Source: Streptomyces sp. NBC_01283 (GTDB lineage: Bacteria; Actinomycetota; Actinomycetes; Streptomycetales; Streptomycetaceae). From it: a stretch of DNA of 64,000 nucleotides. The stretch's first letter is position 1, and the number at the start of each line of letters is the position of its first letter. Below the pieces are notes generated by a model. It was not told the DNA's origin. It made no database searches and saw only the letters and a program-made list of their open reading frames with translations. The position numbers and the translations under genes were made by a program. Below, in pieces: positions 43,537-51,583 of the stretch. The DNA lies in the NCBI RefSeq assembly GCF_041435335.1, contig NZ_CP108430.1, forward strand, positions 8,900,001 through 8,964,000. Reading direction: 5' to 3'.

Positions 43537-44327
43537 GCGCTCACCCCGGCACTGTCCCGCTCCCACACGGCCCACGGGCGGTCACCCCGGGCATGGGCCT
43601 CGTCCAGCGCGGCCCGCTCCTTCACGGTGTCCGTCGGCTTCCAGAAACCGCGGTGCTGGTGCGCCACGAGGCGGCCCTGCTTGGCCAGTTGGGCGCAACC
43701 GTCGGCGACCAGGTCCCCGTTCTCCGGTATGTGGTCGAAGACCTCCTGGCGGAGCACGAAGTAGCCGCCGTTCTCCCACATGGGCAGTTCGCTCACCGGG
43801 GTGATGCCGCCGACCAGACCGTCCTCGCCCAGCTCCACGCAGTGGAACGAGGACTGCGGCGGCACCACCATCATCGACGCACCGGCGTCGCGCCCGGCGA
43901 ACTTCTCGATCATCTCCGGCAGCGGTGCATCGGTCAGTACGTCCGCGTAGTTGGCGAGGAACATCTCGTCGCCGTCCAGGTGGTGGCGTACCCGGCGCAG
44001 CCGCTCCCCGATGGGGGACTCGATGCCGGTCTGCGCGAACGTGATCGTCCAGTCCGAGATGTCGGTGGACAGTAACTCGGGCCGCCCGCCACGCAGCACG
44101 AAGTCGTTGGACGTCGTCTCCTCGTAGTTGAGGAAGAAGTTCTTGATGTGGTGAGCCCCGTATCCGAGGCACAGGATGAACTCCGTGTGCCCGAAGTGCG
44201 CGTAGTAGCGCATGACATGCCAGATCAGCGGCCGGGGGCCGACCATGGCCATCGGCTTGGGCACGTCGTCGGCAGCGCCGCTGCGCATGCGCATCCCGTA
44301 ACCACCGCAGAACAGTACGACCTTCAT
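43533..44327 (-). CDS. Sugar-1-phosphate nucleotidyltransferase (RfbF-like, glucose-1-phosphate cytidylyltransferase)
   Basis: 264 residues. N-terminal MKVVLFCGGYGMRMRSG...VPKPMAMVGPRPLIWHVMRYYAHFGHTEFILCLGYGAHHIKNFF matches RfbF/DdhA cytidylyltransferases, as do SNDFVLRGG and DWTITFAQTG. The nucleotide loop GGYGMRMR departs slightly from the usual GGxGTRL. It likely makes a CDP-sugar that feeds the methyltransferase and SDR beside it. ATG 44327 overlaps the methyltransferase stop. Confidence 0.87.
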   Translation of the reverse strand: MKVVLFCGGYGMRMRSGAADDVPKPMAMVGPRPLIWHVMRYYAHFGHTEFILCLGYGAHHIKNFFLNYEETTSNDFVLRGGRPELLSTDISDWTITFAQTGIESPIGERLRRVRHHLDGDEMFLANYADVLTDAPLPEMIEKFAGRDAGASMMVVPPQSSFHCVELGEDGLVGGITPVSELPMWENGGYFVLRQEVFDHIPENGDLVADGCAQLAKQGRLVAHQHRGFWKPTDTVKERAALDEAHARGDRPWAVWERDSAGVSA

Positions 44328-45559
44328 GATGTGCCCTCGACAATGCTCAGTTCCGGGATGGGAAAGACAAGGCGGCCGCCCCATTCGTGCACGAAGGACA
44401 GCTGCTCGACGAGCTCGGCCCGCAGGTTCCACGGCAGGATGAGCACGTAGTCCGGCTGGTCGGCGGCTATCCGCTCGGGCGCCAGGATCGGGATCCGGGT
44501 GCCCGGGGTGAACCTGCCGTGCTTGTAGGGGTTGCGGTCGACCGTGTACGCGAGCAGGTCGGGCCGGATACCGCAGTGGTTGAGCAGGGTGTTGCCCTTG
44601 CCGGGGGCGCCGTAGCCGACGACCGTCTGGCCGCGCTCGGCCGCCTCGATGAGGAACTTGAGGAGGTCCCGGCGCACCTTGGCCACCCGCGCGGAGAACT
44701 CGGTGTACCCGGACAGCTCCTGCAGCCCGGCGGCCTTCTCCCGGTCGAGGACCTCGGCCACCCGCTGCGAAGGTTCTCCCGCCGCCTCGGCGGGCCGGGC
44801 CCACAACCTGATGGAGCCGCCGTGCGTGGGCAGCAACTCGACGTCCACGAGCGTGAGTCCACCGCTGGCGAGCGCCCGGATCGCGGACGCGACCGTGTAG
44901 TACTGGAAGTGCTCGTGGTAGATCGTGTCGTACTGGTTGTCCTCGATCAGGGTCAGCAGGTGCTGCACCTCGATGGAGACCCAGCCGTCGTCGGCGACCA
45001 GGGCGCGCAGCCCCTGCGTGAACCCGACCACGTCGGGGATGTGCGCGTACACGTTGTTGGCCACGACCAGGTCCGCCGGGCCGTGTTCGGCGCGGACCGC
45101 CGATCCGGTGTCCGGGCTCAGGAACTCCGTGAGTGTGGGCACCCCCGCGTCCCGCGCCGTCGCGCCGACGTTCACCGACGGCTCGATGCCGAGGCAGCGG
45201 ATCCCCCGGTCCACCACGTGCTTGAGCAGGTACCCGTCGTTGCTCGCGACCTCGACCACGAAGGCGTCGGGGCCCAGATCCACCTTTTGTACGGCGTCGG
45301 CGACGAACGTACGCGCGTGCTCCACCCAGGAGGTGGAGAAGGAGGAGAAGTACGCGTACTCGCTGAACGTCTCCTCCGGCGTGATCAGCGGCGGAATCTG
45401 CGCGAGCCAGCAGTCGGTGCAGACCTGCAGGTGCAGCGGGTAAGCCGGTTCCGGCTTGTCCAGTTGATCCGCGGCGAGAAAGCTCTCGCACGGCGGGGTC
45501 GCCCCCAGATCGACGACGCTCGCAAGCGCCACCGAGCCGCAGAGTCGGCATCGTGTCAT
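44324..45559 (-). CDS. SAM-dependent sugar C-methyltransferase with zinc-binding N-terminus
   Basis: 411 residues with the three parts of the TylC3-like family: an N-terminal zinc module (CRLCGS and CTDCW Cys pairs), a central SAM domain (FVVEVASNDGYLLKHVVDRGIRCLGIEPS), and a C-terminal C-methyltransferase domain (TVVGYGAPGKGNTLLNHCGI). EVQHLLTLIEDNQYDTIYHEHFQYY holds the Tyr/His/Glu catalytic cluster. It C-methylates a 4-keto nucleotide sugar, giving a branched sugar. Overlaps GT4 and RfbF-like genes. Confidence 0.9.
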   Translation of the reverse strand: MTRCRLCGSVALASVVDLGATPPCESFLAADQLDKPEPAYPLHLQVCTDCWLAQIPPLITPEETFSEYAYFSSFSTSWVEHARTFVADAVQKVDLGPDAFVVEVASNDGYLLKHVVDRGIRCLGIEPSVNVGATARDAGVPTLTEFLSPDTGSAVRAEHGPADLVVANNVYAHIPDVVGFTQGLRALVADDGWVSIEVQHLLTLIEDNQYDTIYHEHFQYYTVASAIRALASGGLTLVDVELLPTHGGSIRLWARPAEAAGEPSQRVAEVLDREKAAGLQELSGYTEFSARVAKVRRDLLKFLIEAAERGQTVVGYGAPGKGNTLLNHCGIRPDLLAYTVDRNPYKHGRFTPGTRIPILAPERIAADQPDYVLILPWNLRAELVEQLSFVHEWGGRLVFPIPELSIVEGTS

Positions 45560-46830
45560 TTACTGCCCCCATCCCTGCTCGCGCGGATGCCCCATCGCGA
45601 GCCAGCGTTTCCATTTCCTGACGGCGGCGGGCTGTCCCCGCCGCCTGACCGACCCGCGATCGCGGTGCGGTACCCCTCCACCAGGCGCTCAAGGCCGACG
45701 GCCGGGCTGAAGCCCTGCTCGTAACGTCGCCTGGCCGCCTGGCCCATCTCCCGGTTGCGGGCCGGTTCGGCCGCGATCCGGCGTATGCAGGACGCGAGCG
45801 AGGCGGCCTCGCCCGGCTCGTGCAGCAGCCCCGTCACCCCTTCGTCGACGAGTTCGACGAAGGCGCCGTGACCGGCGGCGACGGTCGGGACCCCGGCCGC
45901 CATCGCCTCCACGACCACCAGGCCGAACGCCTCGAGCCACGTCGAAGGAGCCACCACGGCCACCGACTGTGCGATGGCCTTCTGGCACTCCGCCGTGTCG
46001 TACAGGCCGACGTAGCGCACGTCGTCCCGGCCCGCCGCCCAGCCGCGCACCTCTTGCTCCAGCGGCCCGGTGCCGGCGATGACGAGCGGCACGCCCACAC
46101 CGCCGTCCGCGGCGATCTCGTCCCACGCGGTCATGAGCAGCCGTACGCCCTTGGCCTCGGCGAGCCGTCCGAGATAGAGCACGTGTTGGCCCGTGCCCGA
46201 CCGGCGGGCGTCCGGGTCGGGCACGAAGTTGTGCTTCACCGCGAGGCGCTCGCCCGGCATGCCGGCCCGCACCAGGACGTCGCGCTGTGCCGCGGAGATG
46301 CAGAAGAACCGCTCCACACCGGACCACCAGCGCCGCCGGTTGACCGACAGGCTGACCGCGAGCGGCACTGTGGCAAGGCGGGAGTTGCGGTAGCAGCCGT
46401 GCCGGACGGCGGGCAGCGGCGTGGACCCGACGCACTCGGTGCACGGCCGGCCGTCCCGCTGCAGGGTGCCGGGCGGGCAGATCTGGGTGTAGTTGTGCAG
46501 CGTGGCGACCGCGGGCACGCCGGCGTCGGCGCAGGCCGCGAGCACCGCGGGTGACAGGAGCGGGAAGACGTTGTGGACGTGCACCACGTCCGGCCGCTCC
46601 CTCCGAAGCCTGGCCGCCAACTCCGCGCGCACCGCGGGGTTCCACGGCACGAGAAGCGGCAGCGCGGCCTTGCTCGGCAGGGACCGGGCGGCGATGTCGT
46701 CGCTGCGCCGCTCGAACACCTCGACCCGGTGGCCGGCCGCGCGCAGCACCGCCACCTCCTGGTCGACGACCTTGTTCTCCCCGCTCGGCTGCGCCGAGCC
46801 GTAGCGGTTGTGCACCACGAGAACGTGCAT
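45556..46830 (-). CDS. Glycosyltransferase family 4
   Basis: 424 residues. N-terminal MHVLVVHNRYGSAQPSGENKVVDQEVAVLRAAGHRVEVFER and HNVFPLLSP; C-terminal HVLYLGRLAEAKGVRLLMTAWDEI, VIAGTGPLEQEV and EAFGLVVVEAMAAGVPTVAAGHGAFVELV (EX7E). A Cys-rich insertion (CPPGTLQRDGRPCTECVGSTPLPAVRHGCYRNS) as in several WbuB/Pel-type enzymes may bind metal. The last 30 residues are Ser/Gly/Pro-rich. Adds a sugar to the lipid-linked repeat unit. Confidence 0.88.
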   Translation of the reverse strand: MHVLVVHNRYGSAQPSGENKVVDQEVAVLRAAGHRVEVFERRSDDIAARSLPSKAALPLLVPWNPAVRAELAARLRRERPDVVHVHNVFPLLSPAVLAACADAGVPAVATLHNYTQICPPGTLQRDGRPCTECVGSTPLPAVRHGCYRNSRLATVPLAVSLSVNRRRWWSGVERFFCISAAQRDVLVRAGMPGERLAVKHNFVPDPDARRSGTGQHVLYLGRLAEAKGVRLLMTAWDEIAADGGVGVPLVIAGTGPLEQEVRGWAAGRDDVRYVGLYDTAECQKAIAQSVAVVAPSTWLEAFGLVVVEAMAAGVPTVAAGHGAFVELVDEGVTGLLHEPGEAASLASCIRRIAAEPARNREMGQAARRRYEQGFSPAVGLERLVEGYRTAIAGRSGGGDSPPPSGNGNAGSRWGIRASRDGGSK

Positions 46831-46832
46831 GC

Positions 46833-48065
46833 TCAGCTCACCTCCGCTCTCTGGGCCCATCGCGGGACGCGTCGTCGTGGAACTGCGGGTGTCGAGAGGG
46901 GAGCGGCCGCGGCGGGCGCCGCGAGCAGCGAGGCGGCCAGGCCCAGATGCAGCAAATACGGCGAGGCGTCGCCGAGACCGGCCTCGGTGTACGACGCGAT
47001 CGCGCAGTAACTGATCAGGAAGATCGCACAGGCCCTCGCCAGCGACGGCGGCCGCAGCAACGCGACGCCGCCGAGCACGATGAAGATCGCTGCCACCAAC
47101 GTGACGCCGATCCAGCCCTGTTCGTGGTAAACGGCAAGCCAGCTGTTGTCGATCGGCAGCCCGCCGAACGATTTGTCGCCAAGCCCCATGCCGAACAACT
47201 GCTCCGAGGCCGACCGGGGCGCCGCAAGCAGGGCGTCCCAGACCTTGGCCCGACCGGTCAGGCTGGACAGGCCCTCCTGGCTCTGTCCGCGCAGGAACCA
47301 CACCTGCAGCGCGGAGGCGAATCCCACCCCGGCCACCACGGCGCACACCACCGCCCAGGTGAAGAACCGGCGGGCGGCGGCGCTGGTGAGCAGGAGAGAG
47401 CCGACCGCCAGCGTCAGCCCGAGGAACAGGCCGAGCGTGGCCGTCCGCGTATGGGTCAGCGCGAGCAGGATGAGTGACGGCACGATGACCACCACAGCGC
47501 TGGCCCTGTCGATCCGGCGGCCCAGGACGAGCAGCACGGTGAGCCCGATGATCACCGCGGCGTACTGACCGATCTGCGGCGGGGTGAGCGGCCACAGCGC
47601 GCCGACCAGGCGTCCGCCGTAGAGCTCGGGCATGGCCGCGCCCGGCGAGATGACCAGGCCTGCGGCCACCGACCCGAGGACAGCGAAGTACACCCGGATG
47701 TGCGTCCGGACGAACTCCAGGCCACCGTTCCACCAGCGGCTGAGCAGCCACAGCGTGGCGACGAAGAGGGCCAGCCTGCCGCAGCGGAACAGCGCGCCGA
47801 ACCCGGACTCCAGGTTCACGCTGGAGATCACGCTCGGCACGACCAGCAGGGTGAGCAGGAGCACGAAGGCGCTGGGCCGGATGCTCAGCCGGAGATTGAC
47901 CGCCAGCGCCAGCGCGAACGCCGCGACCAGCGCACCCATGGTGACCATCTGGATGAGCGAGCGGGGGAGCGGCACGATGGTCACCGCCCCGGCGGAGCCG
48001 AGGGTGTTGAGGATCAGCAGCCCCCAGGCCGCCCCGACGAGCTTCGGCGTGTGTTCCCCGCCCAT
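46833..48065 (-). CDS. Wzy-like O-antigen polymerase/ligase family protein
   Basis: 410 residues, about ten transmembrane segments, and a large external loop containing QVWFLRGQSQEGLSSLTGRAKVWDALLAAPRSASEQLFGMGLGDKSFGGLPIDNSWLAVYHEQGWIG, the Wzy_C-like motif (GR-x-x-W, ...NSWL-x-x-x-x-x-G). It should polymerise repeat units outside the membrane. Two bases after it lies the GT4 start and one base before it the end of the beta-helix gene, so all are tightly packed. Confidence 0.85.
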   Translation of the reverse strand: MGGEHTPKLVGAAWGLLILNTLGSAGAVTIVPLPRSLIQMVTMGALVAAFALALAVNLRLSIRPSAFVLLLTLLVVPSVISSVNLESGFGALFRCGRLALFVATLWLLSRWWNGGLEFVRTHIRVYFAVLGSVAAGLVISPGAAMPELYGGRLVGALWPLTPPQIGQYAAVIIGLTVLLVLGRRIDRASAVVVIVPSLILLALTHTRTATLGLFLGLTLAVGSLLLTSAAARRFFTWAVVCAVVAGVGFASALQVWFLRGQSQEGLSSLTGRAKVWDALLAAPRSASEQLFGMGLGDKSFGGLPIDNSWLAVYHEQGWIGVTLVAAIFIVLGGVALLRPPSLARACAIFLISYCAIASYTEAGLGDASPYLLHLGLAASLLAAPAAAAPLSTPAVPRRRVPRWAQRAEVS

Positions 48066-48066
48066 C

Positions 48067-49596
48067 TCAATCCCCCTCCCGCGCGCGGAAGGTGCTGCCC
48101 TTGTCCTGGCGGTACGACGGCCCCTGCCACTGCCCCGAGTCCAGAACCCGGCTCGGGTCGTGGGCCACGAACTTCCAGGGCCCGACGTAGACGTTGTCGT
48201 GCCAGCGGTTGTGCTGCTTGCGGGTGATCGCCTCGGCCACCCGCTCGCCCTGGTAGGGCGACCAGTCCGGATAGGTGCCGTAGTTGGCGAGCACCGCCAT
48301 CCGGTCGCACATCACCGTGCACTCGACGACGGACTTGTCGAGGACGAAGCGGTTGCCGTGGATGTCCACCCGCTGGGTCTTCCACCGGCAGTCGGCGTAG
48401 AGCGGTGCTTTGGAGATCGCAGGCTTCGCGCAGCGATCGGTGTCCCGTACCAGCAGCGTGCAGTCGCCGGAGGAGGTGTTGGCCGGGCTGTTGCAGAACC
48501 GGTCGGCGTTCTCCCACAGGGTGATGCCGGACCAGTTGTTCTCCAGTACGTTCCCGGAGACCTCGATCTTGTCCGTGCGGGCCTTGACCCGTGGTTCGCC
48601 GCCGGACTCGGACAAGTAGACGGTCGCGTACGGGAAGTTGTCGTCGCGGTCGGCGTACTTGCGGCCCTCGACCCAGTTGTTCCGCCGGATCGTGTTCTTC
48701 CGGATGACCGCGTTGTAGCTGGTCTCGTAGATCAGCGCGGCGCCGTCGTTGGCTTCGAGCACATTGTTCTCGATGCGGAAGTCGTTGTTGTTGGTGTCCG
48801 CCCACAGGCCGGTCCCGCGGTTGTCGTGCACCCAGTTGCCGCGCACGTCGGCGCCGTTCACGGCCCAGAACTTGATGGCTCCGGTACAGCCGCAGCCCTT
48901 GCGCCGCCGCTCCCAGTCGCCGGTGTTGTTGCCCACGATCTCGTTGCCCTCGACCACCAGGCCGGTGATACGGCCCTTGGCCTTGTACGCGTTCATGCCG
49001 TACTGGCCGTTGTCGCGCAGGCAGCTGGCGCGGACCCGCTGGCGGGCACCGGCCATCAGCCCGGCACCGGAGTTCTTCTGGATCGTCGCGTGCTCGATCA
49101 GCCACCCGTCGGCCGAGTCGTGGTTGACCACGCCCTCGTCCGGCGGCGCCACGAAACGCTGCACGGTCAGGTGGCGGATGGTGACGTCGGCTGCCTTGCC
49201 CCCGAACGCGTACTGGTTGGTCTTCCCGCCGTCGAACACCGCGCCCGGCGCGCCGAGGTAGCGGTTCCCCTTCTTGGGGATGACCTGGGAGTAGCGGTCA
49301 GGATCGAGCCTGTGCTTGCCCGGCCGGAGCCAGAACGTGGTCTTCGGGGGGTTGCTCTTGGTCTTCGCGGTCAGATCACCGACCTTCGCCGGGTCGACCG
49401 TCACCGCGCCCTTCGGCGCCTTGGCCGGTCCGGCCGCGGGCTTGGCGCACACCCGCGCCACGGGGCGGGCACCGGACGTGGAGGGCTGGGCGGTCGGCTC
49501 GGCCGACGGGGAGCCCGACGTGCCCTCACAGCCGGTCGCCGCCAGCAGGACCAGCGCCAGCGGTGCCGCAGGCCATGCCCAGTGCCGCCACTTCAT
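48067..49596 (-). CDS. Right-handed parallel beta-helix lipoprotein
   Basis: 509 residues. ATG 49596 follows GGAGGAG. A lipobox LLAATGC places the lipidated Cys at residue 23, followed by a Ser/Thr/Pro linker. From about residue 90 on, right-handed beta-helix repeats appear: TIRHLTVQRFV, LIEHATIQKNSGAGL, IRKNTIRRNNW, GNVLENNWSGITLWEN, with many N-N/N-G turns. Folds of this type include polysaccharide lyases and mannuronan C5-epimerases. It sits between the polymerase and a heparinase-type lyase, so it probably trims, binds or epimerises the polymer outside the cell. No catalytic residues were assigned. Confidence 0.82.
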   Translation of the reverse strand: MKWRHWAWPAAPLALVLLAATGCEGTSGSPSAEPTAQPSTSGARPVARVCAKPAAGPAKAPKGAVTVDPAKVGDLTAKTKSNPPKTTFWLRPGKHRLDPDRYSQVIPKKGNRYLGAPGAVFDGGKTNQYAFGGKAADVTIRHLTVQRFVAPPDEGVVNHDSADGWLIEHATIQKNSGAGLMAGARQRVRASCLRDNGQYGMNAYKAKGRITGLVVEGNEIVGNNTGDWERRRKGCGCTGAIKFWAVNGADVRGNWVHDNRGTGLWADTNNNDFRIENNVLEANDGAALIYETSYNAVIRKNTIRRNNWVEGRKYADRDDNFPYATVYLSESGGEPRVKARTDKIEVSGNVLENNWSGITLWENADRFCNSPANTSSGDCTLLVRDTDRCAKPAISKAPLYADCRWKTQRVDIHGNRFVLDKSVVECTVMCDRMAVLANYGTYPDWSPYQGERVAEAITRKQHNRWHDNVYVGPWKFVAHDPSRVLDSGQWQGPSYRQDKGSTFRAREGD

Positions 49597-49615
49597 CGTC
49601 ACTCCTCCTCCCTCC

Positions 49616-51583
49616 CTAGTCACGGAACCTGAGTACGGTGGTGAACCCCTCGGTGCCGTCGGCGAAACCGGTGCCGACCAGCGTTGTCGCGGGTTCCTTG
49701 CGGCCGAAGCCGGTGGAGTACCAGCCCAGCGGCGGGTCACTCTCGCCGCGGTGCGCGCGCCAGCGCAGCTGCCCGGGCAGATCGAGCACGGCGAAGCGGT
49801 CCTCGCCCTCGCGGGTCCAGGTGAGCACGGCCCAGTTCCCCACCAGGTCCGCGGCGATCGTCGGGCCGAGGTGGAAGGTGAGGTGCACGGCCCGGCGCGG
49901 CCCGCGTATCTCGTCGACCACCTTCAGCTCGTGGTTCGCGGCCGTCAGCTCCACCCGGCGGCGGTGCACGGAGTCCTGGTAGCCGTCGTGCTCGGCACAC
50001 CAGCGGGACACGCCTTCTTCGGACGGGTCCGCGGTCAGCACGCGGGTGCGGGCGTGCCGGGTCCAGAGGAACGGGCCGCCGGAGACGGACTGGTCGCCGC
50101 CGTCCAGTTGCAGGGTGTTGTGGCCGAGGGTCGACCGGAAGTACTGCCGCCACTCCGGCTGCCCGTGGTAGCAGAAGGTCCCCGGGTCGGCGAGCACGTC
50201 GACCCCGTCGTGCCGGACCTCCACCGAGAGCGCGTCCGCGTGGGCGTGCGCGGCGATGGAGAGGAAGCCGTGCGGACCACCGTCGCAGCGGCACCAGATC
50301 CCTGCCGGACCGCGCAGTATGGTCATGCCCGCGTCGGCGAAGTGCCCCGGCCGGCTTGCCGGGCGCGCCTCGGCCGGTGCGCTTCCCTTCTTCGCGTACG
50401 GCCGGATGAGCGCGGCAAGAAGCGGCGTGCGCACATCGGAGCCGGTCACCGTCGGCCACCAGTCGAGCCGGCCGAACACGGCGTCTCCGGTGGCGAGCAG
50501 CGAGGCCCAGCGGTCGGTGCCCGCCCCGTCCACGATCAGACCGTGCCCGTCGTCGGCGTCCCCCTGGCGGGGAGGCCGCAACCGGCTGTCCACGATGGCC
50601 GCGAGCGCGTCGGTCATCCGCAGCAGCACGAGCCGGATCGACGCGGGGACCGGCACGTCGGCGGCGTCCGCCTCGGCCACCGCGGCCAGGCCCAGCTCAA
50701 GGACGAGCCCGTGATACTCGGTGGCCAGCTCGCGGTTGAGGCCGGAGTCGAAGGTGTTGCCGCGCAGGTGCCGCTCCAGCGACCGCAGCGCGCCCGCACG
50801 CCAGCGTGCCGACGAGGGAAACCAACCGAACGCGCAGGCTGCGGCGAGCTGACCGGCGGCCTCGGCGATGACGTGGTTGTTCGCCGAAGATCCCCGGCTG
50901 GGGAAAGCGGCCAGCCAGCGCTGGTGGTGCCAGATCTGGTTCAGCGCCACCGGGTTCTCCTCGAACAGCCCGGCCACGCCCGACCAGCCGTCGAGCAGCC
51001 GCCGGACCCACACCCAGGAAAGCAGCCGGATCCCCAGCTCGATGCCGCTGATCCAGTGCACACCGCGCAGCGGAGGATTGGCCGACCACCACGAGCGCAG
51101 GTGCTCGGCCACGCGCTCGGCGTACCGCTCGTTCCCGGTGAGCGCGTACGCGGCGGCCAGCACGGTGAGGTACTGGTGCCGGGACAGCTCCCAGATCTGC
51201 TTGATGTCCCCGACCGCGTCCTCGTTGCGGTAGGGCACGTCGAAGGCGTAGCCCCACGGAGCGCGGCGCCCGGTCTTCGGGTCGCTCCACCAGTCCGGGT
51301 CGACCAGGTCGTCGCGCTCCACGCCGAAGTACTCGGCGTGCCCGGCCATCAGGCGATCCGCCTCGGCGATGAGACGTTTCGCCGCGTCCGGCGGGACTTC
51401 GGCGAGCGTCCCGGCGGGCAGCACCGCGGTGAACCGGGCGCCGGTCACGCTCGGGCAGTGCGGCCGCGCCGACCGCCACCGCCGCCTGCGCACCGTGTCG
51501 CCCACCCGGCCGCCGACCTCCCGCGGTCCCATCCGGGACAGCCGCCGCAGGTACCAGCCCGGACTACCTGACTTCACGGTCAT
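49616..51583 (-). CDS. Heparinase II/III family polysaccharide lyase
   Basis: 655 residues. An alpha-helical toroid domain (about 60-400: WELSRHQYLTVLAAAYALTGNERYAERVAEHLRSW, GSSANNHVIAEAAGQLAAACAFGWFPSS, ATEYHGLVLELGLAAVAEAD) precedes the C-terminal beta-sandwich (GFLSIAAHAHADALSVEVRHDGVDVLADPGTFCYHG). NNH and EYHG carry the Asn/His/Tyr residues such lyases use on uronic-acid glycans. No signal peptide is obvious, which is common for these loci. ATG 51583 overlaps the upstream oxidoreductase stop. A uronate-containing polymer fits the AlgD-like dehydrogenase in the same operon. Confidence 0.88.
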   Translation of the reverse strand: MTVKSGSPGWYLRRLSRMGPREVGGRVGDTVRRRRWRSARPHCPSVTGARFTAVLPAGTLAEVPPDAAKRLIAEADRLMAGHAEYFGVERDDLVDPDWWSDPKTGRRAPWGYAFDVPYRNEDAVGDIKQIWELSRHQYLTVLAAAYALTGNERYAERVAEHLRSWWSANPPLRGVHWISGIELGIRLLSWVWVRRLLDGWSGVAGLFEENPVALNQIWHHQRWLAAFPSRGSSANNHVIAEAAGQLAAACAFGWFPSSARWRAGALRSLERHLRGNTFDSGLNRELATEYHGLVLELGLAAVAEADAADVPVPASIRLVLLRMTDALAAIVDSRLRPPRQGDADDGHGLIVDGAGTDRWASLLATGDAVFGRLDWWPTVTGSDVRTPLLAALIRPYAKKGSAPAEARPASRPGHFADAGMTILRGPAGIWCRCDGGPHGFLSIAAHAHADALSVEVRHDGVDVLADPGTFCYHGQPEWRQYFRSTLGHNTLQLDGGDQSVSGGPFLWTRHARTRVLTADPSEEGVSRWCAEHDGYQDSVHRRRVELTAANHELKVVDEIRGPRRAVHLTFHLGPTIAADLVGNWAVLTWTREGEDRFAVLDLPGQLRWRAHRGESDPPLGWYSTGFGRKEPATTLVGTGFADGTEGFTTVLRFRD

